In this document: positions 10,890-19,374 of the stretch, in pieces
Position numbering within the stretch: position 1 is the stretch's first letter
How the letters are laid out: every line of letters starts with the position of its first letter
Assembly (NCBI RefSeq): GCF_000384195.1
Contig: NZ_KB913034.1
Coordinates: 22,645 to 86,644 of the forward strand
Direction of reading: 5' to 3'
Origin: Allobaculum stercoricanis DSM 13633
Lineage (GTDB): Bacteria > Bacillota_I > Bacilli_A > Erysipelotrichales > Erysipelotrichaceae
Length of the DNA: 64,000 bases
Translations under genes and position numbers: made by a program
Notes under the pieces: generated by a model
What the model was told of the DNA's origin: nothing
The model's input: only the letters and a program-made list of their open reading frames with translations
Databases searched by the model: none

Positions 10890-11903
10890 ATGCAGAAGAA
10901 AAACGCTTTCGTCGCTATTCTTATGGCAGTGGTTGTTATGTTAAATGTGCTTATTTGCCCTGTTTTTGCTGAGTATAATAAAAGATATTTGACTAAAGAA
11001 GTAGTTAATTTTAACAACGGCATTGTTCATATGCTTTGCGATAATTTAGGACTTGAAGTTGACTTATCGAGAGCTAAGCCTCTTAACGATTCGAATAAAG
11101 AACCAAGATATATGTATATTCCTTTTTCTGAAGGCGGGTATTTGATTTATGACTCACAAGAAAATTTCGTAACTGAATTTAGTGAAAGTGAAGAAAATGA
11201 AATAGCCTTCGATGGTGCTGATTATATTTATGCTGGTCCTCGTTCGCTTTACAAGATTATTGAAGGTGGTTTATTTAATATCCAAACGAAAGAATTTGTG
11301 AATGCACAAGAAGAATTTATGCATGGAATTAAAGAATTAGAAAATGACATTTCAGTAGCTGTTCGGGAAAACGAGGCAAAAATAGGGATTGAAATGCTTT
11401 CAACAAATGCTACAAGTACAATTTCTGGGCCTCTTCCCAACTATCATCATAATCCTGATGGAAGATGCGGAGCGACTGCGGCAGCTATGTTATTACGTTG
11501 GTATGATATTTATCGAAATGGGAAATATGTACCGAGCAACCTTGAAAGTAGTTCTGGGGTTGCTCTAATTGATCATCTTTGGAGTAAGATGAAAAGTTCG
11601 ACTCATTCAGGAGCTTATCCAGGAGTTGTTTATGTAGAAATGATGAATTACATTAACACACAAGGAATTTCTCATGCTGGTGGGATAGATGTATATAGCA
11701 ATGAGTATGTTATTGGTAGAGTTGACTCATATGGAACACCTTTCCTATTGAACGTTTTGAACCATCCTAAATACGAAAATCACTTTGTAACGGGATATGG
11801 GTATTATTCAGATTCTACCGGATTTTATCCAATCGTAAATGATGGATGGGGGAATAGAAACATAAAAATCCACTCTAACTATGCCCATCAAATCATATGG
11901 TAA
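10890..11903 (+). CDS. Secreted C39-like papain-fold cysteine peptidase
   Basis: This is a predicted exported cysteine peptidase. Residues 1-27 form a signal peptide (basic start, hydrophobic core, cleavage near VFAE). Residues 28-180 form an unrecognised propeptide-like domain. The C-terminal catalytic domain has the nucleophile Cys193 in GRCGATAAAMLLRWYD, the base His298 in NHFVTGYGYY and a third polar site at Asn317-Asp318 in IVNDGWGN, an arrangement seen in peptidase C39-like and streptopain-like families. AAAGGAG precedes the start. The neighbouring small gene is 6 bp downstream. It lies between two intron remnants, suggesting arrival by transfer. Substrate is unknown. Confidence 0.75.
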   Translation: MQKKNAFVAILMAVVVMLNVLICPVFAEYNKRYLTKEVVNFNNGIVHMLCDNLGLEVDLSRAKPLNDSNKEPRYMYIPFSEGGYLIYDSQENFVTEFSESEENEIAFDGADYIYAGPRSLYKIIEGGLFNIQTKEFVNAQEEFMHGIKELENDISVAVRENEAKIGIEMLSTNATSTISGPLPNYHHNPDGRCGATAAAMLLRWYDIYRNGKYVPSNLESSSGVALIDHLWSKMKSSTHSGAYPGVVYVEMMNYINTQGISHAGGIDVYSNEYVIGRVDSYGTPFLLNVLNHPKYENHFVTGYGYYSDSTGFYPIVNDGWGNRNIKIHSNYAHQIIW

Positions 11904-11909
11904 TTTGAA

Positions 11910-12260
11910 ATGAAAAAAGAATTATTTGCTTTTCTCATATTGGTTTTGATTACTTGTTTTGGGATATTCTTTCTCACTTCAAATGGTCACAGTTCACCGA
12001 TGAATTATCTTGTTGGCCAAGTCATATCAAAAGAGGGCAACACGTTAACGATTGAAGTGGATCATGAAAAATCTAATTTAAAAACGCCTTTAACAGAAAG
12101 TGTTTATTCCGTTGATGTAAAGGATATTGGAAGCTATTTTACCGATCCACAGATCGGAGATACCGTTCGGATTACTTGTAGTAAAGATATGAGTTTTCTT
12201 ATTGCGATTTATGATGAAGATGAAGTGATAAATGATGCTGTAAGTACGGAATTGAACTGA
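11910..12260 (+). CDS. Small membrane-anchored protein, OB-like
   Basis: This is a hypothetical protein of 116 residues. A single N-terminal hydrophobic segment (about residues 5-23) serves as an anchor or uncleaved signal. The exported part is beta-rich with YLVGQVISKEGNTLTIEV and PQIGDTVRITC, the pattern of a small OB-like barrel. It follows the cysteine peptidase gene by 6 bp and is surely cotranscribed. An inhibitor or accessory role for the peptidase is possible but only suggested by the pairing. Confidence 0.6.
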   Translation: MKKELFAFLILVLITCFGIFFLTSNGHSSPMNYLVGQVISKEGNTLTIEVDHEKSNLKTPLTESVYSVDVKDIGSYFTDPQIGDTVRITCSKDMSFLIAIYDEDEVINDAVSTELN

Positions 12261-12862
12261 TCTCGGCAATAAATTGTCGAAGTAGAAAATTATAATGTTT
12301 TAAAAAGGCGCATGAACACAAGAGATGTAACTCTCGAGTAAGCATGCATCTTTTTTTTGCACTTTAAAATTTGATGAGGTGTTTTTTGACCTCAAACATT
12401 TTATAGCGAAGAATTTAATCGGATTCTTCGCTGATTTCTTTTGTGCGGTATAGCTCTCTCCTGTCAGGAGAAAGTTCGTATGCATCAAATGAATGACGTG
12501 CATTATGTTATATAGCTTTTTGAAATAAAGAAAATGTAGAGTAATGAGTGAAGCTCTCCGAGGACGCCTTTGCGGGATCGGCACGCGGCCGGAGCGGACT
12601 CCTTCTGCTGCTAAGGGAGTTCCTTTTGTCACACCGATCGCCTTGTCTTGCACTGTGGTGCGTGCGAATCGTTCAGCGACGACCGACGCGGCAAAAGGAA
12701 TTAAAACATTCTTATATGTAAATTTTATGAAAAAGAATAGAAGGAAAAGGATCGTTTAAATAGAGTTTGCGTCTCAATTTCTTTTTATCCCATATTGCCA
12801 GAATTGGTTATTTTTAAATTGCACAAATTGGTAGTTCTTATATTGCGTTTTACATCAGTGCA
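12261..12862. other. Gene-free stretch with stacked hairpins and a GC-rich patch
   Basis: No convincing gene is seen. Two clear hairpins occur: AGCGAAGAAT/ATTCTTCGCT near 12405-12435 and TCTCCTG/CAGGAGA near 12455-12475. From about 12541 to 12705 the sequence becomes markedly GC-rich compared with everything around it (for example GGCACGCGGCCGGAGCGG). Short frames there have no family resemblance. The stretch ends where the intron-maturase fragment begins. Confidence 0.5.
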
Positions 12863-13399
12863 ACTAAAACCCATGTATGTCGACCACCAGAAAGTACCTT
12901 TCTAGGTTTCACCTTTTGGAAAGGAAAAGACGGATGGAAGGCAAAACCGGCAAATGACCGTAAACAAAGACTCTATGACAAAATTAAAGAAGTTCTTTGT
13001 AGAAAAAGAGCGGCTGCATCACCATTAAAAGACGTGTTTACAAAAGTAAACCAAATCGTCAGAAGTTGGATTAACTATTTTAGCATTGGTTCGATGAAAA
13101 AGTTCCTGACTAAGTTCGGCGAGTGGCTCAGGCATAAAATTCGAGTTGTCATATTGAAGCAGTGGAAAAGACCACGAACAATCTTTGATAACCTGATGAA
13201 ATTGAATCGCATATCTAAATGGCCTTTAGAATCTGAATTGATCAGACAAACGGCCAACTCCAGGCTAGGCCTATATAGGACAGCAGGAATGCGAACAGTG
13301 AACTTTCTGATCTCACCAAATATTTTGGCAATGAGAAAAGGAGATCGACCAGGATTGATCGATCCCCTTAATCTCTATTTATCATTTTATAACGCATGA
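12863..13399 (+). pseudogene. Group II intron reverse transcriptase/maturase, C-terminal fragment
   Basis: The frame is open and homologous from about 12863 (ESTFLGFTFWKGKDGWKAKP), well upstream of the GTG at 13034. This is the end of the RT thumb followed by the maturase X domain (QIVRSWINYFSIGSMKKF, then WLRHKIRVVILKQWKR). The finger and palm domains with the YxDD active site are missing, so the gene is 5'-truncated by several hundred codons. Its stop lies 20 bp before domain V of the same intron. It belongs to a different intron type from the remnant at 10309. Confidence 0.85.
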
Positions 13400-13419
13400 A
13401 ATAAAACTGTAAAGCTGTA

Positions 13420-13487
13420 GCGCTGTATACGAGAACCGTACGTACGGTGCAATGAGAGGGACGGAAATTTAATTAATCCCCCTCTAC
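13420..13487 (+). ncRNA. Group II intron domains V and VI (3' end of intron)
   Basis: Domain V folds as GCGCTGTA/TACGGTGC plus TACG/CGTA around a small loop, with the characteristic two-base CG bulge at 13441-13442 and the catalytic AGC at 13419-13421. Domain VI follows as GAGAGGG pairing with CCCCCTC. The probable 3' end is near CTAC at 13487. Domain V looks intact, unlike that of the copy at 10309. Domains I-IV of this intron are not visible upstream of the truncated maturase. Confidence 0.8.
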
Positions 13488-13511
13488 CTTCTCAAGTCAG
13501 GAATGAATTGA

Positions 13512-14243
13512 TTATTCGCTTTCTACAATAGGTTCGGCTTCTTCATCTTTGAGCAAGTATTTCCATTCGAAATGGTGATGGATGAAATAAATAGTCGCAA
13601 TGGATAAGGCAACTAAAAGAACTTCTTGAGCGATTCTTGGTAAATGCCAAAGATCAATCCAACAAATACCAACATAAAGAAGTAAGAAGACTTCCAGATA
13701 GACAACTATCAACATCCAATAGCGACGGTTGGTGATGGCGCGTTTCATTTGAAAAGCAAAGCCAGCAAAAAGAATCATCATGGATATAGCCTCGGTCATC
13801 GCCATCCAAAGATTGGCAACTTCATTAGGATTGTTCGAAGGTTGTAATCCCGAAAATAAAGAATCAAGGGCGATAAAACCAATAAAAATTGCTTCATAAC
13901 AAGTCCCTTCGACAAACCCGATCAAAAGGGCGTGGGAGCTTCGTTCTCGTTTAAATGAACGACCATAAAATAACAACGTAAAGGCGAGAATCAAAAAGGC
14001 GAAAGTCGCACAATAAACAACCGCAAAAGATGAAGTTTGCGCTAAGATTTGTTGGAACCAATCTTGATCATAGAAAATGGCAGGTAAAATCATCCAAACA
14101 CAAAGGTAGGAGAGGATTAAAGCTGATGCGCCTTTAATTGCTGGTTTCCAACCTCCTTCTTGAATAAAACAATACAGTAAAATAGCGAGCATCGGTAAAA
14201 CGGAGCTCATTAAAACAAGGACAATATGGGAGAATAGAAACAT
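13512..14243 (-). CDS. Polytopic membrane protein of unknown function
   Basis: This is a hypothetical integral membrane protein of 243 residues with about seven hydrophobic segments and a charged C-terminal tail (LLKDEEAEPIVESE). ATG 14243 was chosen because AAAGGAG lies 7 bases upstream; the frame could begin 13 codons earlier, without a ribosome site. The central segment SFKRERSSHALLIGFVEGTCYEA loosely recalls YhfC-like membrane peptidase families, but no metal-site motif is certain. It is a single gene, its end abutting the group II intron. Confidence 0.6.
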   Translation of the reverse strand: MFLFSHIVLVLMSSVLPMLAILLYCFIQEGGWKPAIKGASALILSYLCVWMILPAIFYDQDWFQQILAQTSSFAVVYCATFAFLILAFTLLFYGRSFKRERSSHALLIGFVEGTCYEAIFIGFIALDSLFSGLQPSNNPNEVANLWMAMTEAISMMILFAGFAFQMKRAITNRRYWMLIVVYLEVFLLLYVGICWIDLWHLPRIAQEVLLVALSIATIYFIHHHFEWKYLLKDEEAEPIVESE

Positions 14244-14502
14244 AGAAGTCTCCTTTCTAATATGGAATATTAATGGATTCAATGCGAATAGAAATTCCGT
14301 GTAAAGTTAAAACGTTATCATTATATCATTGCAATTGAAAATCAGAAAAAAGCGTAATGTTCTTTGAGCATATAAAATTGAGCAAAATAGAAAGTAGCTA
14401 AACGATTGCGAAACTAGACGATTTGATTTGTTTTTTAGACCAAAGATGGATTGATTAATAATCTGGATTACAATAAGAAGAAAGATAAAGTAGGTGATCG
14501 AA

Positions 14503-15426
14503 ATGAAAGGGCATGGAAAGAAGGGTTCTGTAAAACGGAAAAAAACGTGGCGTATTTTTGTCTTGGTGTCCTGCATGAGTATGTCGATGGTTTTTGGTGG
14601 ATGTACCAAAAAAGATGTTGTGCGCGTTGCGGTCAGTGAAGAACAACACGTACAAATCTTCGCTGAATTGTTTTGCCAATTGGCAAAAGAAAAAGATATT
14701 CCATGTGAAACAAGGAAAACTCAATCCGGAATCGCGAATATTCATCCCGCATTAGAAAACGATTCACTACAAGTCGGGCTGGAATATACACAAACGGCTT
14801 GGTCAAATATTTTACAAAAACATACGACTTATCGTCCCAATGATTTAACCGAACTCCAGCGTGAATATCAAAAACGCAATTTGTATTGGTGTAATCTTCC
14901 ACGAGTTGAAGATGCTTACTCATTAGCGGTGAGTCAAGAAACAGCAAAGAAATATGATCTGCAAACACTTAGTGATCTAGCTAAGGTAAGCGAGGCACTT
15001 GTTATTGGAGCCCCAACATTATTTTTTGAAGAAGCAGACGCATATCCTTTGATCAAGGAAAGCTATGGCATGAGCTTTAAGACAACGGTGAATATTTCTG
15101 AACAAGATGTAGCATCCAATATATTGGATCAAAAAGTGGATGTGGTCTCTGCCCATTCTTTAGATGGCGGAATGCGAGCTGCAGACCTTGTTGTGTTAGA
15201 AGATGATTTAAATGTAGGAGTTGTTGCGACGGTGGGCGTTGTTATAAGCAAGCCGGCGATGATGGCACATCCCCAACTTAATGTTGTCGCACAAGAGATC
15301 GGTCGGATTTTGACGAGTGAGCAATTAGCGGATCTTTCGCAAGACGTTTTAAATGGCGTATCGACACCAGAAGAAATTGCTAGACAGTTATTGATCGAAA
15401 ATGATTTGATTGAACCTAAAAATTAA
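14503..15426 (+). CDS. Glycine betaine/osmoprotectant-type substrate-binding lipoprotein (OpuAC-like)
   Basis: This is a solute-binding protein of the OpuAC/QAT family. A signal peptide with a lipobox-like VFGGC (the Cys lies around residue 30) anchors it outside the membrane. The mature part has the typical start VVRVAVSEEQHVQIFAELFC, then VGLEYTQTAW and DLQTLSDLAKVSEALVIGA. The length of 307 residues fits the family. ATG 14503 was chosen for AGGTG six bases upstream; GTG 14494 is an alternative. No permease or ATPase gene is adjacent, so the partner transporter must be elsewhere or the protein is an orphan. The ligand is not determined. Confidence 0.75.
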   Translation: MKGHGKKGSVKRKKTWRIFVLVSCMSMSMVFGGCTKKDVVRVAVSEEQHVQIFAELFCQLAKEKDIPCETRKTQSGIANIHPALENDSLQVGLEYTQTAWSNILQKHTTYRPNDLTELQREYQKRNLYWCNLPRVEDAYSLAVSQETAKKYDLQTLSDLAKVSEALVIGAPTLFFEEADAYPLIKESYGMSFKTTVNISEQDVASNILDQKVDVVSAHSLDGGMRAADLVVLEDDLNVGVVATVGVVISKPAMMAHPQLNVVAQEIGRILTSEQLADLSQDVLNGVSTPEEIARQLLIENDLIEPKN

Positions 15427-15444
15427 AAAGCAAAAGAATAACGC

Positions 15445-15478
15445 AAAGGGGATTTTGTACGAAAAATCCTCTTTTTTT
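15445..15478 (+). terminator. Terminator after binding lipoprotein
   Basis: AAAGGGGATTTT pairs with AAAATCCTCTTT (one G-U) across a 5-6 base loop, followed by a T run. Confidence 0.85.
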
Positions 15479-15833
15479 CTACATTTTTTTGAAACAATAA
15501 AAAAGTAGAAAAAAAGCGTGTTGCATAGAGTTGCCAAGTGGTGATGAATAATCGAAATAGATTGATATTCAATACTAATAGAGATAAATATACATCTTAT
15601 ATATAATATTAATTGTCATATCGTGTGAAAAGAAAGATGAAGAGGAATGTGGAATATGGCGCAACATAATGCAACATAAAAAAACAGGGAGAGCATAAAA
15701 AGAAGGGAAAAGACCTTAATTTTGAACGAATTATGCAATTGATGCACTGTTGCATTGCGTGTTGCATATTGCACGGCGAATACAACATATTCGAAAAAAA
15801 TAAAAATGTAATGCTTTTCAAAAGGTTATTCGC

Positions 15834-16079
15834 TATAATTAGGACGTACAGATTATAAAAAACGAACAAGCGGCGAAAAACGTAAGTGCTTTCGCAAAAA
15901 TGCTTCGAATTGCGCAAACGAATGCTTCGCAAGGATAAAGATTTGCAAATGAGATCGAAATTATTATGAAAATGTGACGCGAATCTCGGTTCTGATTTGT
16001 TCTGTGTTTTTATGATCAAAACGATTAAAAAAGTCTGCACAACACCTCTAATAAAGAAACAATACTTCTTGGTGCAGAC
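15834..16079 (+). promoter_or_regulatory. Promoter and structured leader of the maltodextrin transporter operon
   Basis: A TATAAT box lies at 15834-15839 with no good -35, so the promoter is activator-dependent or the call is approximate. The roughly 250-nt leader holds an iterated CG-containing block at about 15885-15935 (TGCTTTCGCAAAA, ATGCTTCGAATTGCGCAAACG, ATGCTTCGCAA), a plausible LacI-family operator cluster. Just before the gene, GTCTGCAC (16033-16040) pairs with GTGCAGAC (16072-16079), placing an 8-bp stem directly against the GGGGAGG ribosome site. The stretch 15479-15833 shows nothing recognisable. Confidence 0.5.
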
Positions 16080-16091
16080 AGGGGAGGAATT

Positions 16092-17408
16092 ATGAAAAAC
16101 TGGCAAAAATTTGCTGCGGCCGCATTAGCTGGATCTATGGCATTAGTAGGATGCTCCAATAATGGTGGTGGAGAAGCATCATCCACAGCAGCAGCTGGAG
16201 ATGCATCAAAAGGTAAAGTTTATTATTTAAACTTCAAACCAGAAGCTGATGCAGCTTGGCAAGAAATGGCTAAAAAATATACTGAAGAAACTGGAACAGA
16301 AGTACAGATCGTTACAGCTGCAAGTGGGAACTATGAAACAACATTAATGTCCGAAATGGGCAAAAGTAGTGCACCAACTTTATTCCAAGTTAACGGTCCT
16401 GTAGGTCTGAAAAACTGGGAAGACTATGCATATAATTTAGCAGATACTCCAATTGTTTCTGAACTGACAAGCAAAGATTACACTTTAACAAGCAGCAATG
16501 GCGATACAGCAGCAATTGCTTATGCAGTTGAATCTTATGGAATTATCACAAACGTTGAATTATTAGAAAAAGCTGGTTATACAACAGACGACATCCAATC
16601 TTTTGAAGATCTGAAAAAAGTAGCTGAAGATATCCAATCTCGTAAAGATGAACTCGGATTTGCAGCATTCACATCTGCTGGTATGGATGGTTCCTCTGAC
16701 TGGCGTTTCAAAACTCACTTAGCAAATATGCCTTTATATTTCGAATATAAAGAAGATGGCGTATCTGATAAAGAAGAATTGAAAGGTACTTACTTAGACA
16801 ACTACCGTCAGATTTTTGATCTTTATATCAACAACTCCACTACTCCAGGTGCAGATTTAGCAAGCAAAACTGCAGATGATAGTGAACGTGAATTCACAAG
16901 TGGTGAAGCAGTATTCTTCCAGAACGGTTCTTGGGAATACAACAACTTAATCGATGCTGGCATGACTGATGACCAAATCACAATGATTCCTATTTATATC
17001 GGTGCTGGCGATGAAGCAAACCAAGGTTTAACAACTGGTACTGAAAACTACTGGGTTGTCAATAAAGACGCAAATCCTGATGATATTGCAGCTACGTTAG
17101 AATTCATGAACTGGATGGTTACGAATAAAGAAGGTACAACATTCATGGCTGATAAATTAGGATTAACAATCCCATTTAAAAAAGCAAAAGAATCTCCAAA
17201 CGTATTTGTTAAAAAAGATATTGAATTAACAGCTGAAGGCAAAACTCCAGTATCTTGGAACTTCCCAACAATGCCATCTGAAGAATGGAAAAACGGTGTT
17301 GGTGCAGCATTAACTGCTTACGCAGCTGATCCAACAGATGCAAACTGGGATGCAGTAGTATCTGCATTCGTTGATGGCTGGAAAGCTGAAAAAGAACTCA
17401 CTAAATAA
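16092..17408 (+). CDS. Sugar (probably maltodextrin) ABC transporter substrate-binding lipoprotein
   Basis: This is an extracellular family-1 solute-binding protein. The signal peptide ends in the lipobox ALVGC (Cys around residue 21), followed by a Gly/Ser/Ala linker. The mature domain shows the family pattern WQEMAKKYTEETGTEVQIV and a C-terminal WNFPTMPSEEWKNGVG. Length 438 is typical. GGGGAGG precedes the ATG. It heads an operon with two permease genes and a LacI regulator, and glucanotransferase and phosphorylase genes nearby point to maltodextrins as the ligand, an inference from context. Confidence 0.9.
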   Translation: MKNWQKFAAAALAGSMALVGCSNNGGGEASSTAAAGDASKGKVYYLNFKPEADAAWQEMAKKYTEETGTEVQIVTAASGNYETTLMSEMGKSSAPTLFQVNGPVGLKNWEDYAYNLADTPIVSELTSKDYTLTSSNGDTAAIAYAVESYGIITNVELLEKAGYTTDDIQSFEDLKKVAEDIQSRKDELGFAAFTSAGMDGSSDWRFKTHLANMPLYFEYKEDGVSDKEELKGTYLDNYRQIFDLYINNSTTPGADLASKTADDSEREFTSGEAVFFQNGSWEYNNLIDAGMTDDQITMIPIYIGAGDEANQGLTTGTENYWVVNKDANPDDIAATLEFMNWMVTNKEGTTFMADKLGLTIPFKKAKESPNVFVKKDIELTAEGKTPVSWNFPTMPSEEWKNGVGAALTAYAADPTDANWDAVVSAFVDGWKAEKELTK

Positions 17409-17459
17409 GGTTTAAATCAACCGTCATTCACCCAATAGAATTAAATGAAACAATGAAAT

Positions 17460-17497
17460 GCGCAGGTGGGGGAAATAAGCTTTCTGCCTGCGCTTTC
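17460..17497 (+). terminator. Partial terminator between binding protein and permease genes
   Basis: GCGCAGG (17460-17466) pairs with CCTGCGC (17487-17493) around a 20-base loop, followed by TTTCTACTTTTC. Such leaky hairpins after binding-protein genes commonly keep the binding protein in excess over the permeases. The remaining gap to 17675 has no recognised signal. Confidence 0.6.
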
Positions 17498-17675
17498 TAC
17501 TTTTCATAAATAGCTAAAAATGAGTTATAAATTCATATATTTGATTTATTCCATAAAACGATATCGAAAATGTTTGCGATAAGTGATCGAAATTTCTAAA
17601 GATGGTTGGAATGATCATATATTGTGAACAAAAAAGAAAGCTCGAAACAAGGAAATTGAAAGATAGGAGAAGACT

Positions 17676-18527
17676 ATGGAAAAGGCTCTAAAAAAATATG
17701 CCTGGATCTTCGTTCTTCCGACATTGGCAGCTTTCACGATTGGATTTATCATCCCATTCTTTGAAGGTTTGTATTTGTCCTTCTGCCAATTTACAACAGT
17801 AGGAAATGCAAAATTTATCGGAATTTCGAACTATATTAATGCGCTCGGAGACCCTCAATTTATTCAATCCGCATGGTTTACCATTTGTGTAACTGTAGTG
17901 AATATCCTGGCAATTAATATTTTGGCATTTGCGCTCGCAATGGCTTTAACAGAAAAATTAAAAGGTACAAACTTCTTTAGAACAATCTTCTTTATGCCAA
18001 ACTTAATTGGTGGGATCGTTCTAGGTTACATTTGGCAGATTTTAATTAACGGGATTTTGTCCTTATGTGCACAACCATTGTTGAAGTTGAATCCAACCGC
18101 TGGGTTCTGGGGCATCATTATTTTGATGTGCTGGCAACAGATTGGTTATATGATGATCATTTATATCGCGGGTCTGCAAAACGTCCCAGATGATTTGATT
18201 GAAGCAGCCAAAATCGATGGTGCGAATGATTGGCAAATTTTATGGAAAATTAAAATTCCAATGATGATGCCATCGATCACGATCTGCGTATTCTTAACGC
18301 TGACAAACTCTTTAAAATTATTCGATCAAAACTTAGCTTTAACCGCTGGCGAACCAAGCCACGCAACCGAAATGCTCGCGATGAACATTTACAACACATT
18401 CTACTTCCGTGCAGGTCCAGCATGGAAAGGAATTGGTCAGGCTAAATCGGTTATTTTCTCCATTGTGGTCATCCTCATTGGATTCTTGCAGTTGAAGAGC
18501 ACAAGAAGTAAGGAGGTTCAAGCATAA
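17676..18527 (+). CDS. Sugar ABC transporter permease (MalF type)
   Basis: This is an inner membrane permease of the carbohydrate CUT1 family. Six membrane segments are visible, beginning with KKYAWIFVLPTLAAFTIGF. The EAA loop that docks the ATPase is IEAAKIDGANDWQILWKIKIP at about residues 170-190. Length 283 is usual. It works with the downstream MalG-type subunit and the ATPase encoded separately at 26747. Its stop codon overlaps the next start (TAATG). Confidence 0.92.
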   Translation: MEKALKKYAWIFVLPTLAAFTIGFIIPFFEGLYLSFCQFTTVGNAKFIGISNYINALGDPQFIQSAWFTICVTVVNILAINILAFALAMALTEKLKGTNFFRTIFFMPNLIGGIVLGYIWQILINGILSLCAQPLLKLNPTAGFWGIIILMCWQQIGYMMIIYIAGLQNVPDDLIEAAKIDGANDWQILWKIKIPMMMPSITICVFLTLTNSLKLFDQNLALTAGEPSHATEMLAMNIYNTFYFRAGPAWKGIGQAKSVIFSIVVILIGFLQLKSTRSKEVQA

Positions 18528-19369
18528 TGAAAGAAAGATCAAAAGTATTTCAGATCCTCCTGTTTGTCTTGATGTGTGTCTTAACGGTTTTGTGGGTTTA
18601 TCCAATTTTCATGATTTTGGTCAATGCCCTCAAAGTTGAAAGCGCCATTACAACAAGTACTGTATTCAGCTTACCTAGTGCTGAAAAATTTGCGGGTTTT
18701 GAAAACTTTGCGAAAGCATTGCATTCGCAAGGATTCCTCGCTTCTTTAGGGTATTCAACATTAATTACGGTGACTTCCGTTGCAGCGATCATCCTTTGTT
18801 GTTCGATGTGTGCATGGTATATCACTCGTGTGAAATCAAAAATTAATAACTTCTTATATTATCTGTTTGTATTCTCCATGGTTGTTCCATTCCAAATGGT
18901 CATGTTCACCTTGTCCCAAACAGCAGATATATTAAAACTCAATACGCCATATAACATCTGGATCATTTATTTAGGATTTGGATCCGGTTTGGCTGTCTTT
19001 ATGTTCGCGGGATTTGTTAAATCAATTCCTGTTGAAATTGAAGAAGCAGCATTGATCGACGGATGTTCCCCATTGCAGATTTTCTTTAAAATTGTAGTTC
19101 CAATTTTAAAACCAACAATGGTATCCGTAACAATCTTGCAAGCAATGTGGGTTTGGAATGACTATCTATTACCAACGCTGGTATTGGATATCACCAAATA
19201 CAAAACGATTCCAATGCTGATTCAGCACTTCCGTGGAAGCTATGGACGTGTAGCGATGGGACCAATGATGGCATCGATCATCATGACCATCATCCCAATT
19301 GTTATTGTTTATATTTTAGGTCAAAAACATATTATTAAAGGCGTTGCCGCAGGTGCGGTGAAAGGATAA
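18527..19369 (+). CDS. Sugar ABC transporter permease (MalG type)
   Basis: This is the second CUT1 permease subunit. It has six predicted membrane segments and an EAA loop, EIEEAALIDGCSPLQIFFKI, at about residues 168-187. It ends with the family-typical QKHIIKGVAAGAVKG. AAGGAGG at the end of the preceding gene serves as ribosome site, and the genes overlap by one base, so the two permeases are translationally coupled. Confidence 0.93.
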   Translation: MKERSKVFQILLFVLMCVLTVLWVYPIFMILVNALKVESAITTSTVFSLPSAEKFAGFENFAKALHSQGFLASLGYSTLITVTSVAAIILCCSMCAWYITRVKSKINNFLYYLFVFSMVVPFQMVMFTLSQTADILKLNTPYNIWIIYLGFGSGLAVFMFAGFVKSIPVEIEEAALIDGCSPLQIFFKIVVPILKPTMVSVTILQAMWVWNDYLLPTLVLDITKYKTIPMLIQHFRGSYGRVAMGPMMASIIMTIIPIVIVYILGQKHIIKGVAAGAVKG

Positions 19370-19374
19370 GTCTT

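Noticed and set aside
12300..12759. ORFs on both strands through the GC-rich patch (117 and 71 codons)
   Set aside because: Composition explains the open frames. No ribosome sites, no family resemblance, and they overlap hairpins.
10309..13487. A single group II intron carrying the peptidase genes as cargo in domain IV
   Set aside because: A domain V-like structure already closes the first intron at about 10684, and the second has a different domain V, so these are two separate remnants.
15609..16106. Minus-strand ORF of 165 codons upstream of the sugar-binding protein gene
   Set aside because: It covers the promoter and leader of that gene, has no ribosome site, and its Phe/Cys-rich product looks random.
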